The notes under the pieces were generated by a model. It did no database searches. It was not told where the DNA came from and worked only from the letters and a program-made list of their open reading frames with translations. This document shows positions 21,742 through 34,800 of a stretch of DNA of 38,784 nt, piece by piece (positions within the stretch are counted from its first letter, which is position 1; each line of letters begins with the position of its first letter). This DNA comes from Pseudomonas juntendi (GTDB lineage Bacteria > Pseudomonadota > Gammaproteobacteria > Pseudomonadales > Pseudomonadaceae), in NCBI RefSeq assembly GCF_009932375.1, contig NZ_BLJG01000015.1, positions 1 to 38,784 on the forward strand. The letters run 5' to 3'. The position numbers and the translations under genes are program-made.

Positions 21742-21985
21742 GGGGACAGGTCCTTTGTCGGAATTTTCCTCAATCTAGTAACTTTCTGAGCGGAGTTATG
21801 TAGTCCATTTCCGAAAGTGATGAGCCCAGTAACCCGGCATAGTGCTCTCTACCTGACACATGTCATCGCACCTTCTCGATTCTTGACTAGTCTTATCCAT
21901 TGGCGAGCAGAATTTGGCCCGCCACCGTGACTACCAAGAGGCGCCGGCAATGTTTCGTGCGTCCAAACCTGATCAGGAGTGCACG
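21742..21985. other. Divergent intergenic region before the formate dehydrogenase operon
   Basis: These 244 nt must hold promoters for the GlcG-like gene and for fdoG. The best fdoG candidate is TTGACT at 21883-21888, but its -10 partner is poor (CAGAAT with a 19-nt spacer). No known operator was recognised. AGGAGT lies just before the fdoG ATG. Confidence 0.4.
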
Positions 21986-24900
21986 ATGGACCTGAACCGT
22001 CGGCAATTCTTCAAGGTCGCCGCTATCGGCCTTGGAGGCTCGAGCCTGGCGGCGTTGGGCATGGCCCCCACGCCAGCCTTTGCCGAGCAGGTGCGCCACT
22101 TCAAGCTGGCGCACACCAAAGAGACCCGAAATACCTGCCCTTACTGTTCGGTCGGCTGCGGCCTGATCCTGTACAGCCAAGGCGATGCGGGCAAGAACGT
22201 CAAACAGAACATCATTCATATCGAAGGTGACGCCGACCACCCGGTCAACCGCGGCACCCTCTGTCCGAAGGGTGCCGGCCTGCTGGACTTTATCCACAGC
22301 CCGAGCCGCCTGCAGTACCCAGAGGTGCGCAAGCCTGGCAGCCAGGAATGGGTGCGGGTCAGCTGGGACGAGGCCCTGGACCGCGTTGCCGACCTGATGA
22401 AGCAGGACCGTGACGCCAACTTCATCGAGAAGAACGCCCAGGGGCAAACCGTCAACCGCTGGCTCACCACCGGTTTTCTCGCTGCTTCCGCCGCCTCCAG
22501 CGAGGCGGGTTACCTGACCCACAAGGTCATCCGCGCAACAGGCATGCTGGGGTTCGATAACCAAGCACGTGTCTGACATGGCCCGACGGTGGCAAGTCTT
22601 GCCCCGACGTACGGCCGTGGCGCCATGACCAACCACTGGTCAGATATCGCCAACGCGAATCTGGTCCTGGTGATGGGTGGCAACGCAGCAGAAGCGCATC
22701 CGTGCGGCTTCAAATGGGTGACCGAGGCCAAAGCGCACAACAAGGCGCGGCTTATCGTGGTCGACCCGCGATTTACCCGAACGGCTTCGGTGGCCGACTA
22801 CTACGCGCCAATCCGTACCGGTACCGACATCGCCTTCATGGGTGGGCTGATCAACTACCTGCTGAGCAACGACAAGATCCAGCACGAATACGTGCGCAAT
22901 TACACCGACGTGTCGTTCATCGTCAAAGAGAACTATGGCTTCGAAGACGGGCTGTTCAGCGGCTACGACGAGGCCAAGCGCGTGTACGCCGACAAGTCCG
23001 GCTGGGGTTATGAACTGGGTGAGGATGGCTACGCCAAGGTCGACCCGACACTGCAGCACCCGCGCTGCGTGTTCCAGCTGATGAAGCAGCACTACAGCCG
23101 CTATACCCCGGAGTTGGCGAGCATGACCTGTGGCATGCCGCAGGACGCCATGATGAAAGTCTGGGAAGAGATCGCCAGCTGCTCGGTACCGGGCAAGACC
23201 ATGACGATTCTCTACGCCCTGGGTTGGACGCAACACTCGATCGGTGCGCAAATCATCCGTAGTGCCGCCATGGTGCAGTTGCTGCTGGGTAACGTGGGCA
23301 TGCCCGGTGGTGGGGTCAACGCGTTGCGCGGCCACTCCAACATCCAGGGCCTCACCGACCTTGGCCTGCTGTCCAATTCGCTGCCGGGCTACCTGACGCT
23401 GGCCGGCGATGCCGAACAGGATTACGCAGCCTATATCGACAAGCGCGCCTCCAAACCGCTGCGCCCGGGGCAGCTGTCTTACTGGCAGAACTACGGCAAG
23501 TTCCATGTCAGCCTGATGAAGGCCTGGTACGGTGCCAACGCCACGGCTGAAAACAACTGGGGCTATGACTGGCTGCCCAAGCTCGATGTGCCGGCTTACG
23601 ATGTGCTGCGCATGTTCGAGATGATGGGCCAGGGCAAGGTCAACGGCTACATGTGCCAAGGCTTCAACCCCATCGCCGCGCTGCCGGACAAGAACCGCGT
23701 CACCGCGGCTTTGGCCAAGCTCAAGTGGCTGGTGGTCATGGACCCGCTCGCCACCGAAACCTCGGAGTTCTGGCGCAACATGGGGCCGTTCAACGACGTG
23801 GACACGGCCAATATCCAGACCGAAGTGATCCGCCTGCCCACCACCTGCTTCGCTGAGGAAGATGGCTCGCTGGTCAACAGCAGCCGCTGGCTGCAGTGGC
23901 ACTGGAAAGGTGCCGACGGGCCGGGCGAAACCCGCACCGACGTGCAGATCATGAGCGAGCTGTTCCTGCGCCTGCGTCAGCGTTACCAGACCGAGGGCGG
24001 TACCTACCCTGACGCGATCATGAACATCAGCTGGCCGTACAAGATTGCTGATGAGCCATCCCCCGAGGAATTGGCCAAGGAAATGAACGGCTGGGCGGTC
24101 ACCGACCTTACCGATGCTGCCGGAGCAGCCCTCAAGGCTGGCCAGCAATTGTCGGGCTTCGGTCAACTCAAGGACGATGGCAGCACGGCATCGGGGTGTT
24201 GGATCTTTGCCGGCTGCTGGACCGAGCAGGGCAACCAGATGGCTCGCCGCGACAACAGCGACCCGTACGGCATGCACCAGGTGCAGAACTGGGCCTGGGC
24301 TTGGCCGGCCAACCGCCGCATCCTCTACAACCGTGCCTCCAGCGACCCGCAAGGCCAGCCTTGGGATCCGGAAAAGAAACGCCTGGTGTGGTGGAACGGC
24401 AAGACCTGGACCGGGACCGACGTGCCCGACTTCAAGGTCGACTCGCCACCCGAGGCGGGGATGAACCCGTTCATCATGAACCCCGAGGGCGTGGCGCGGT
24501 TCTTCGCCATCGACAAGATGGCCGAAGGCCCGTTCCCCGAGCACTACGAGCCGTTCGAAACGCCGATTGGCATCAACCCGCTGCACCCGCAGAACAAGAA
24601 GGCGATCAGCAACCCGGCCGGGCGCATCTTCGACTCGGTATGGGACACCCTCGGCAAGCACGATGAATTCCCGTACGCGGCGACCACCTACCGGCTGACC
24701 GAGCACTTCCACTTCTGGAGCAAGCATTGCCGGCTCAACGCCATCGCCCAGCCCGAGCAGTTCGTCGAGATCGGCGAGGTGCTGGCCAATGAAAAAGGCA
24801 TCAAGGCTGGCGACCGGGTACGGGTGTCGAGCAAGCGTGGCCATATCGACGCGGTGGCGGTCGTGACCAAGCGGATTCGCCCGCTGCAGGTCAACAACCA

Positions 24901-25054
24901 GACCGTGCACCAGATCGGCATTCCGCTGCACTGGGGCTTCACCGGCGCAACCCGGCATGGCTACCTGACCAACACCCTGGTGCCATTCCTGGGTGACGGC
25001 AACACGCAGACGCCAGAGTCCAAGTCGTTCCTCGTCAAAGTGGAGAAACTCTGA
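21986..25054 (+). CDS. fdoG: Formate dehydrogenase major subunit, selenoprotein
   Basis: Catalytic subunit of respiratory formate dehydrogenase (formate to carbon dioxide, electrons to quinone), 1022 residues when the in-frame TGA at 22574-22576 is read as selenocysteine 197. Twin-arginine signal [15 protein letters not shown] (residues 4-18) sends it to the periplasm. The [4Fe-4S] motif [13 protein letters not shown] and CPKGAG follow. The Sec context [19 protein letters not shown] matches E. coli FdnG/FdoG (Sec196). The remainder binds the bis-MGD molybdenum or tungsten cofactor. A plain gene caller would break it into two ORFs. The gene order fdoG-fdoH-fdoI-fdhE follows E. coli fdo; fdnG is an equally used name. 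Confidence 0.96.
22574..22610 (+). promoter_or_regulatory. UGA Sec codon and SECIS hairpin
   Basis: The UGA is followed by a hairpin with stem GGCA (22591-22594) / TGCC (22600-22603) and an apical loop AGTCT, like the G-U containing loop that bacterial SelB binds. The loop lies about 18 nt after the UGA, similar to E. coli fdh mRNAs. Confidence 0.8.
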
Positions 25055-26004
25055 TGGCCAGCCAAGACATCATCGCCCGCTCGGCCACCACCACCGTGCC
25101 GCCCTCGGTACGCCAGCAGCAGGAAGTCGCCAAGCTGATCGACACCACCAAGTGCATCGGCTGCAAGGCTTGCCAGGTGGCGTGTTCGGAGTGGAACGAA
25201 CTGCGTGACGAGGTCGGCCACAACCACGGCACCTACGACAACCCCCAGGACCTCACTGCCGAGACCTGGACGCTGATGCGCTTTACCGAGCACGAGCGCG
25301 ACGACGGCAACCTGGAATGGCTGATCCGCAAGGACGGCTGCATGCATTGTGCCGAGCCAGGCTGCCTCAAGGCGTGCCCAAGCCCAGGGGCGATCATCAA
25401 GCATGCCAACGGTATCGTCGACTTCAACCAGGACCACTGTATTGGCTGTGGCTATTGCATCACCGGCTGCCCGTTCAACATTCCGCGTATCTCGCAGAAA
25501 GACCACAAGGCGTACAAGTGCACCCTGTGTTCCGACCGCGTGACCGTGGGCCTGGAGCCGGCCTGTGTGAAAACCTGCCCGACCGGGGCAATTGTGTTCG
25601 GCACCAAGGACGAGATGAAGGTGCATGCCGCCGAACGCATCGTCGACCTGAAATCGCGTGGCTACGACAACGCCGGGTTGTATGACCCGGATGGCGTCGG
25701 CGGTACCCACGTGATGTACGTGTTGCACCATGCCGATACCCCCAAGCTGTATGCCGGCCTGCCGGACCAGCCGGTGATCAGCCCGCTGGTAGGGTTGTGG
25801 AAGGGCTTTACCAAGCCCCTGGCGTTGTTGGCGATGGGCGCAGCGGTGCTGGCCGGGTTCTTCCACTATGTGCGGGTCGGGCCACAGCGGGTGGAGGAGG
25901 ACGAACACCCGGCCGCAGCCGACCCGAGCGTGCAGACAGTGGACCCTGCAGTGCATGTCTATGATCCGAGCAAGCCCGGTGGGCAAGGGGAGCAGCGGCC
26001 ATGA
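25054..26004 (+). CDS. fdoH: Formate dehydrogenase iron-sulfur subunit
   Basis: 316 residues. Electron-transfer subunit with four [4Fe-4S] cluster motifs: [45 protein letters not shown] and CTLCSDR...CVKTCP. One C-terminal membrane helix ([17 protein letters not shown], about residues 250-270) anchors it, followed by a short acidic and Pro-rich tail. The ATG shares one base with the fdoG stop (TGATG), showing tight coupling. Electrons pass from FdoG to the cytochrome b subunit FdoI. Confidence 0.96.
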   Translation: MASQDIIARSATTTVPPSVRQQQEVAKLIDTTKCIGCKACQVACSEWNELRDEVGHNHGTYDNPQDLTAETWTLMRFTEHERDDGNLEWLIRKDGCMHCAEPGCLKACPSPGAIIKHANGIVDFNQDHCIGCGYCITGCPFNIPRISQKDHKAYKCTLCSDRVTVGLEPACVKTCPTGAIVFGTKDEMKVHAAERIVDLKSRGYDNAGLYDPDGVGGTHVMYVLHHADTPKLYAGLPDQPVISPLVGLWKGFTKPLALLAMGAAVLAGFFHYVRVGPQRVEEDEHPAAADPSVQTVDPAVHVYDPSKPGGQGEQRP

Positions 26005-26657
26005 ACGACAACAAACCCATCTTGCGCTACAACGCCAACGAGCGCAGCAACCACTGGCTGGTGGCGATCCTGTTCTTTCTCGCCGGGCTGTCGGGGTTGG
26101 CGCTGTTTCACCCGGCACTGTTCTGGCTCAGCAACCTGTTTGGCGGTGGGCCGTGGACGCGCATCCTGCACCCGTTTCTGGGGGTGGCGATGTTCGTGTT
26201 CTTCGTTGGCCTGGTGGTGCGCTTCTGGCGGGCCAACTTCATCACCTCGAATGATCGCCTCTGGCTGCGCCGGGTTGACCGGGTAATGCGTAACCAGGAG
26301 GAGGGCGTACCGCCAATCGGCAAGTACAACGCCGGGCAGAAGCTGCTGTTCTGGACCCTGCTGGTGTGCATGCTGGTGTTGCTGGTCAGTGGTGTGGTGA
26401 TCTGGCGAGCGTATTTCAGCCACTGGTTCGGCATCGAGGTAATTCGCCTGTCGGCGTTGCTGCATGCACTGGCGGCCTTCGTGCTGATCCTCAGCATTAT
26501 CGTGCACATCTACGCCGGTATCTGGATCAAAGGCTCGATTGGCGCCATGCTGCACGGCTGGGTAAGCCGCGCCTGGGCACGCAAGCACCATGAACTGTGG
26601 TACCGCGAAGTGACTGGCGACAAGCCGCCGAGTCATCACGGACGAAAAGAAGGATGA
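26001..26657 (+). CDS. fdoI: Formate dehydrogenase cytochrome b556 subunit
   Basis: 218 residues with four membrane helices. It binds two b haems and reduces quinone. His18, His57, His155 and His169 sit at exactly the positions of the haem-ligand histidines of E. coli FdnI. It overlaps the fdoH stop by 4 nt (ATGA). Confidence 0.95.
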   Translation: MNDNKPILRYNANERSNHWLVAILFFLAGLSGLALFHPALFWLSNLFGGGPWTRILHPFLGVAMFVFFVGLVVRFWRANFITSNDRLWLRRVDRVMRNQEEGVPPIGKYNAGQKLLFWTLLVCMLVLLVSGVVIWRAYFSHWFGIEVIRLSALLHALAAFVLILSIIVHIYAGIWIKGSIGAMLHGWVSRAWARKHHELWYREVTGDKPPSHHGRKEG

Positions 26658-26661
26658 GCGC

Positions 26662-27582
26662 TTGAGCACGATACTCGAACCTGGGCAGATCGAAGCGTCG
26701 GCGGTGATGCCGCCGTTTCTGCACCTGCCGCCGGCCAACCTGTTTGAAGTGCGGGCTGCGCGTTTGGACACGCTGGCCCAGGGCAATGCCCTGGGCGACT
26801 ACCTGAGGCTGGTTGCGCGGTTGTGCCGTGTGCAGCAGCAGCTTGTGGATAACCCCCCTGGCGCCCTGCCGGTGGCTGAGGCGCGCCAGCGCCTGTGCAT
26901 AAGCCATGGTTTGCCGCCGTTGGCGGCAGACAGCCTGGTACGTGACGGGGCTTGGCTGGTCTGGCTGCAGGCCTTGCTGGGTCACTTTGGCGACGAACCC
27001 CAGGGTCCGTTGGCGGAGGCCTTGCAGGTGCTGCGTGGCAGTGATGACAACCAGCGCAAAGGCTGGGGGTTCGCGTTGCTGGCAGGGCAGTATGACGCGG
27101 TGCCGCCCGCACTGGTGCCATTGCTCGGGGCTGCGTTGCAGGCGGCCTGGTCCAGTTGGCTGCTGGCATTGCCGGCGCCTGAACTCAAACCCGCTGGCAG
27201 CCTGGCCCAGTGCCCGGCCTGCGGCTCGCCGGCGATGGCCGGGGTGGTACGCAACCGTGGCAAGCACAACGGCCTGCGCTATCTGGTGTGCTCGTTGTGT
27301 GCCTGTGAATGGCATGTGGTGCGGGTCAAGTGCGTGTACTGCGAGTCGAGCAAGGACTTGCGCTATACCAGTCTTGAGAATGACCGCCACTTACCCGGCA
27401 AGGCGCCCCTGCGGGCCGAGTGCTGCCCGGGGTGTGAAAGCTACCTCAAGCAGAACTACCTCGAAAACGACGCAGCGGCCGAGCCCTTGGCCGACGACCT
27501 GGCCAGCCTTGCGCTGGACATGCGCCTGGACGAGGAAGGTTTTCATCGCCTGGCGCCCAACCTGATGCTTGCGCCCGGTTAG
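26662..27582 (+). CDS. fdhE: Formate dehydrogenase accessory protein FdhE
   Basis: 306 residues; a cytoplasmic factor needed for maturation of respiratory formate dehydrogenases. The CxxC motifs CPACGSP, CSLCACEW, CVYCESS and CCPGCESYLK match the metal-binding C-terminal half of FdhE. The start is TTG at 26662, supported by AAGGA seven bases upstream; the ATG at 26654 is in another frame and stops at once. It lies 4 nt after fdoI. Confidence 0.93.
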   Translation: MSTILEPGQIEASAVMPPFLHLPPANLFEVRAARLDTLAQGNALGDYLRLVARLCRVQQQLVDNPPGALPVAEARQRLCISHGLPPLAADSLVRDGAWLVWLQALLGHFGDEPQGPLAEALQVLRGSDDNQRKGWGFALLAGQYDAVPPALVPLLGAALQAAWSSWLLALPAPELKPAGSLAQCPACGSPAMAGVVRNRGKHNGLRYLVCSLCACEWHVVRVKCVYCESSKDLRYTSLENDRHLPGKAPLRAECCPGCESYLKQNYLENDAAAEPLADDLASLALDMRLDEEGFHRLAPNLMLAPG

Positions 27583-27622
27583 TGGGTGAGTGTCTACACT
27601 GAAAAACCGAGTCGCCTGCTTA

Positions 27623-27700
27623 GCGGGTGAACCCTTTCCCACAAGCCTTGGTACAGGATCAGACACCTGCGCAGGCTTTTGTGGGGGCGGGCTCACCCGC
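27623..27700 (+). repeat. REP-like inverted repeat between fdhE and selA
   Basis: The region 27623-27648 (GCGGGTGAACCC..CCCACAAGCCT) is an imperfect inverted copy of 27673-27700 (AGGCTTTTGTGGGGGCGGGC..ACCCGC). The GCGGG(T/C)GA / TGTGGGGGCGGG core is the common Pseudomonas REP type. It could weaken read-through from fdhE into selA. Confidence 0.75.
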
Positions 27701-27738
27701 GAACAGGCCAGTACCGACGACGGATCAATCCTAGGTAG

Positions 27739-31091
<3,353 letters not shown>

Positions 31092-31097
31092 GTTCAA

Positions 31098-31193
31098 GGA
31101 AGGCAATCGCGCCCGGTGGCGCGGCCGGGCTTCAAACCCGGTTGGGGACGGCAGCCGTTCCCGGGCAGGTTCGACTCCCGCTGCCTTCCGCCA
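31098..31193 (+). tRNA. selC: tRNA-Sec (anticodon TCA)
   Basis: 96 nt including CCA. The 8-bp acceptor stem GGAAGGCA (31098-31105) / TGCCTTCC (31182-31189), the anticodon stem-loop CCGGGCTTCAAACCCGG with TCA, a long variable arm (around GGGGACGGC..GCCGTTCCC) and the T-loop TTCGACT are those of tRNA-Sec. It begins 6 nt after the selB stop, so it probably sits in the same transcript. One A-C mismatch is seen in the T stem (CAGG / CCCG). Confidence 0.96.
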
Positions 31194-31229
31194 TCTTCTT
31201 TTCTTGCCTGGGCGAGTTGCGGGCAGCGC

Positions 31230-32216
31230 CTACGCCCGCTCCCCACACAGGTCCAGGGCAAACCAGCGTTCTGCTGATTCCACATCCAACCCTGCACCCA
31301 GCAGCGCAACCATCTTGCCCAGCGCTGCCTCGCGGGTCATGCCGCCGCCACTGACCAGGCCCGCGCTACGCAGTCGGTTGCCTGCCGCATAGGTATCGAA
31401 TACCACCGAGCCTTCAGGGCATTGGCTGATTGCCGCCAGCAGCACCCCGCGCTGGCGCGCTGCGCGCAGTACCTCGAGCAACGCCAGGTCATCCGACGGC
31501 CCGGTACCACTGCCATAGCACTCCAGCAGCAAGCCCTGCACGCCGCTGCCCAACAAGGCCTGCAGATGGCTGGCCTGCAGCCCCGGGAACACGGGCACTA
31601 CCGCCAGGTTGACCGGCTGGCGCGGCTGGCGGTAATCCAGCTCGGCCGGGATGGCTGCCGCACGCTGGCTGTCGCGATGCCGCGGCAGGGCAACGAACGC
31701 ATCGAACGCTTCACTGCGCAACTTGGTAGCCCGGCAACCGTGCACCAACTGCCCATGGAAGTACAACTGCACGCCGTCTTCCAGCCCTTGTTCGAACAGG
31801 CGCAGCGCGCCACACAAGTTGGGCCAGGCGTCGCTGTCGGGGGCGCCGGCCGGCAGCATCGAACCGGTCAGCAGTACCGGCACGGGCAAGCCCAGCAGCA
31901 TGAACGACAAGGCAGCCGCGCTATAGGCCAGGCTATCGGTGCCGTGCAGCACCAGCACCCCATCATGGCCAGCGTCCACCGCCGTGACGATGGCGTCACG
32001 CATGGCCAGCCAGTTGTGCTGTTGCATGTTGGCGCTGTCCAGCAGCGGGTTCAGCTCTTGCAGGGTCCACTGCAGCTGGGGGGCATCGGACAGTTGCGCG
32101 AAGTGTTCACGCATCCGCCCGTCGAAACCGCCGGCCGGTGCGAGGCCCTCCGGGGTTTCGAGCATGCCGATGGTGCCACCGGTATAGAGAACGAGAAGAT
32201 TCTTGACTGCACGCAT
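31230..32216 (-). CDS. ansA: Type I (cytoplasmic) L-asparaginase
   Basis: 328 residues from the ATG at 32216 (MRAVKNLLVLYTGGTIGM); ATG 32225 would add three residues. It hydrolyses asparagine to aspartate and ammonia. The catalytic TGGTIG puts the nucleophile at Thr12, and the second motif HGTD gives Thr93 and Asp94. No signal peptide is seen, which favours the cytoplasmic class. A GTG start at 32258 would place a terminator hairpin inside the gene and is rejected. It lies 72 nt behind the AGCS symporter on the same strand, and is convergent with selC. Confidence 0.88.
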   Translation of the reverse strand: MRAVKNLLVLYTGGTIGMLETPEGLAPAGGFDGRMREHFAQLSDAPQLQWTLQELNPLLDSANMQQHNWLAMRDAIVTAVDAGHDGVLVLHGTDSLAYSAAALSFMLLGLPVPVLLTGSMLPAGAPDSDAWPNLCGALRLFEQGLEDGVQLYFHGQLVHGCRATKLRSEAFDAFVALPRHRDSQRAAAIPAELDYRQPRQPVNLAVVPVFPGLQASHLQALLGSGVQGLLLECYGSGTGPSDDLALLEVLRAARQRGVLLAAISQCPEGSVVFDTYAAGNRLRSAGLVSGGGMTREAALGKMVALLGAGLDVESAERWFALDLCGERA

Positions 32217-32243
32217 GGAAAGCATCCGTGGCGGTGAGCGGAG

Positions 32244-32270
32244 AAAAAAGCCGCCCACGGACGGGGCGGC
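32244..32270 (-). terminator. Rho-independent terminator between the symporter and ansA
   Basis: On the minus strand GCCGCCC (32270-32264) pairs with GGGCGGC (32256-32250), then six T. The T-run ends only about 20-28 nt before the ansA start. Confidence 0.88.
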
Positions 32271-32287
32271 TTGGGCAGGGCAGGGTA

Positions 32288-33730
32288 TCAGCGCTGTGGC
32301 TGGGCCTGGACGGCTGCTTTGTCAGCGGCTGTTTCCAGCTCAGGGTTGGCTGGCCAGGCGTTGCGGTCCAGGTCCAGGTCGGCGAACTTGGTCGAATCGA
32401 ACACTGGCTGCTTGATACCGGCCTTGCGCTGGTCGTCGTAGTCGCGCATCACCCGCAGGCCAATCTTGAACAACAGGGCCAGGGCGATCAGGTTGACGAA
32501 GGCCAGGCAGGTCATGGTGATGTCGGCGAAGGCGAACACGGTCGACAGGTCTTGCATCGAACCCCACACCACCAGCGCCAGTACCAGGCCACGGAACACC
32601 ATCAGTACCACGCGGTTGCGGCTGAGGAACTGCAGGCTGTTCTCGCCCAGGTAGTAGTTGTAGAGAATGCAGGTGAACACGAACAGCGACAGCGCAACGC
32701 TGACGAACACGCGGCCCCAGTCACCCACCACGGCGGCCAGCGAGTTCTGGGTCAGGACAATGCCGTCGCCCTCGAAGCCTGGGGTGTAGAAGCCCGACAG
32801 CAGGATCAGCAGTGCGGTGCAGGTGCAGATCACGAAGGTGTCGAGGAACACGCTGAAGGCCTGGACCACGCCCTGCGCGCCCGGGTGTTTCACTGCCGCC
32901 ACGGCGGCAACGTTCGGTGCACTGCCCAAGCCTGCTTCGTTGGCGAACACGCCCCGCTTCACGCCCATGACGATGGCGCTGCCGAGCAGGCCGCCAAACG
33001 CAGGGTCAAGGCCGAAGGCGCTCTTGAAGATGGTTTCCAGCATGGCGGGTACGTGGTCGATCTGGGTGCCGATCACGTACAGGGTCACGCCGATGTAGGC
33101 CAGGGTCTTGACCGGCACCAGCAGGTCCGAGACCGCCGCGATGCGCTTGATGCCACCGATGAAGGTGATGGCCAACAGCACGGCCAGCACCAGCCCGGTG
33201 TGGCTTGGCTTGAAGTCGAAGGCATTTTGCAGCGAATGGGTAACGGTGTACGACTGCAGGCCGATGAAGGCGAAGCCGTAGGTCACCAGCAGCAGGATCG
33301 AGAACACGATGGCCATGCTTTTCAGCTTCAGGCCATGCTGGATGTAGTAGGCCGGGCCGCCACGGTACAAGCCGTCGCCATCGGCGCGCTTGTACACCTG
33401 GGCCAGGGTACATTCGAAGAAACTGCTGGCCATGCCGACCAGGGCAGTGACCCACATCCAGAACACCGCGCCAGGGCCGCCCAGGGTCACGGCAATGCCG
33501 ACCCCGGCGATGTTACCGGCGCCCACGCGGCCAGCCAGGCTCAGCATCAGGGCCTGGAAGGAGCTCAACTGGCCTGCCTGGCCACGCAGCGATTCCTTGA
33601 ACACGGCGAACATGTGGCCGAAATGGCGGAACTGTACAAACCGCGAACGGATGGTGAAGTAACCGCCGAGACCGACGATCAGCACGATGAGGAGTTTCCC
33701 CGAGAGGAAATCGTTGAGTGCTTCGAGCAT
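32288..33730 (-). CDS. AGCS-family alanine/glycine:sodium symporter
   Basis: 480 residues with about eleven membrane segments, an inner-membrane amino-acid importer driven by sodium. Family features: SLAGRVGAGNIAGVGIAVTL near residue 65, GGPAYYIQHGL, and VFANEAGLGSAPNVAAVA. The exact substrate (alanine, glycine or another) cannot be read from sequence. The start at 33730 has GAGG ten bases upstream. It is divergent from an XRE regulator and followed by ansA, which suggests use of amino acids as carbon or nitrogen source. Confidence 0.93.
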   Translation of the reverse strand: MLEALNDFLSGKLLIVLIVGLGGYFTIRSRFVQFRHFGHMFAVFKESLRGQAGQLSSFQALMLSLAGRVGAGNIAGVGIAVTLGGPGAVFWMWVTALVGMASSFFECTLAQVYKRADGDGLYRGGPAYYIQHGLKLKSMAIVFSILLLVTYGFAFIGLQSYTVTHSLQNAFDFKPSHTGLVLAVLLAITFIGGIKRIAAVSDLLVPVKTLAYIGVTLYVIGTQIDHVPAMLETIFKSAFGLDPAFGGLLGSAIVMGVKRGVFANEAGLGSAPNVAAVAAVKHPGAQGVVQAFSVFLDTFVICTCTALLILLSGFYTPGFEGDGIVLTQNSLAAVVGDWGRVFVSVALSLFVFTCILYNYYLGENSLQFLSRNRVVLMVFRGLVLALVVWGSMQDLSTVFAFADITMTCLAFVNLIALALLFKIGLRVMRDYDDQRKAGIKQPVFDSTKFADLDLDRNAWPANPELETAADKAAVQAQPQR

Positions 33731-33852
33731 TGGAAAATGACCTCGATTCTTATTCTTCGTGTGGATTGATCAGCGGACGGCAGGCGCACCGCTATTCGTT
33801 GGGGCGCATGGTTGGCCATGACAAGAGTCGTTACAATTTCGCGGGTTGCTCT

Positions 33853-33878
33853 GACTTGATGCGACTTGATGCTACAAT
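33853..33878 (+). promoter_or_regulatory. Tandem 10-bp repeat and -10 element before the XRE gene
   Basis: GACTTGATGC occurs twice in tandem (33853-33862, 33863-33872), directly followed by TACAAT (33873-33878), a likely -10. No good -35 is seen at 17 nt, as expected for an activated or repressed promoter. The predicted start is about 24 nt before the ATG. Confidence 0.5.
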
Positions 33879-33908
33879 GGCGTCATTCGCGTCACCTGGA
33901 TTCCGCAC

Positions 33909-34718
33909 ATGAGTGAGCATTTCGCTACCAACCTCAAACTGGCTTGCAGCCACTACCGCTCTATTTCCGAAGTTTGCCGCCAGCTGTCGATCAACCGAGC
34001 GCAGTTCAACAAGTACCTCAGCGGGCAGAGCCGTCCGACGGCTTTCAACCTGAAACGCATCGGTGATTTCTTTGGCGTCGAGGATTACGAGCTGAATCTG
34101 CCTGCCGAGCAGTTCGCCCGCCTGATCGGTGCCCGCGTCTCGACCCTGGCCGAACAACCCAGCGACCCGATCAGTGAACTGTTCCGCCCGCTGCATGAGC
34201 ACGCCGGCAACCTGTCGCGGTATTGCGGTTATTACTTCGAGTATTCGAACTGCATGTCGGTGCCCGGCACGATCCTGGTGTCGCTGGTGCACCTGTGGGA
34301 AGAGCGGGGGCGTTTCCTGTTCGAGCGCCAGGAGCGGCAGGAGCGCTCCAGCGCCACGGACCTGCATGCCGAAGTCCGTTGCCGCTATCTGGGCGCGGCG
34401 TTTCAGTTGCAGGACCGAGTGTTCCTCATCGACTACGAGTCGCTGACTTTCAACGAAATGAGCCAGACCATCCTGATTCCCAGCTTCAAAAGCCGGATCA
34501 CCCGCCTGAATGGCCTGAAGGCCGGGGTTTCCAGCGGCGACCGGCGCAACCCGGCCTGCACACGGGTGGTGTGGGAGTATCTGGGTGAGGAGATCAATCG
34601 CATCAATGCCTACCGACAGGTCAAACTGTACCGCCCGGATGATCCGCGTATAGATGATGACGTCAGGGAACGTCTGAGTGTGGGGCCGTTGCGCAACAGT
34701 TTGTTTGAGATTGAATAG
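33909..34718 (+). CDS. XRE-type helix-turn-helix regulator of unknown role
   Basis: 269 residues. The first 65 or so form a Cro/CI-like helix-turn-helix (SISEVCRQLSINRAQFNKYLSGQSRPTAF...IGDFFGV, with the recognition helix near residues 27-40). The remaining 200 residues are a domain I do not recognise, with aromatic and Cys residues (RYCGYYFEYSNCMSVPGT) that could bind a ligand. Being divergent from the AGCS symporter, it may control that gene and itself; this is inference. A GGA about twelve bases upstream is the only ribosome binding signal. Confidence 0.8.
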   Translation: MSEHFATNLKLACSHYRSISEVCRQLSINRAQFNKYLSGQSRPTAFNLKRIGDFFGVEDYELNLPAEQFARLIGARVSTLAEQPSDPISELFRPLHEHAGNLSRYCGYYFEYSNCMSVPGTILVSLVHLWEERGRFLFERQERQERSSATDLHAEVRCRYLGAAFQLQDRVFLIDYESLTFNEMSQTILIPSFKSRITRLNGLKAGVSSGDRRNPACTRVVWEYLGEEINRINAYRQVKLYRPDDPRIDDDVRERLSVGPLRNSLFEIE

Positions 34719-34800
34719 ACAGGATGGCTGTACTCGGCATGCCACTGCCGCTCTATCGGTTTGACCGATGACTGGAATTGAATTCAGGCCCGCTGAGTAC

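Noticed and set aside
22560..22600. fdoG as a broken pseudogene
   Set aside because: The frame is kept across TGA, with Sec context and hairpin; selA, selB and selC are nearby.
22640..24958. 772-residue open frame opposite fdoG
   Set aside because: Antisense shadow, with Arg/His/Val-rich composition typical of the complement of GC-rich coding.
32217..32258. GTG 32258 as ansA start
   Set aside because: It would translate through the terminator hairpin and adds residues absent from asparaginases.
34755..34769. ATCGGT-TTG-ACCGAT hairpin as terminator after the XRE gene
   Set aside because: Only six pairs and no T-run on either strand.
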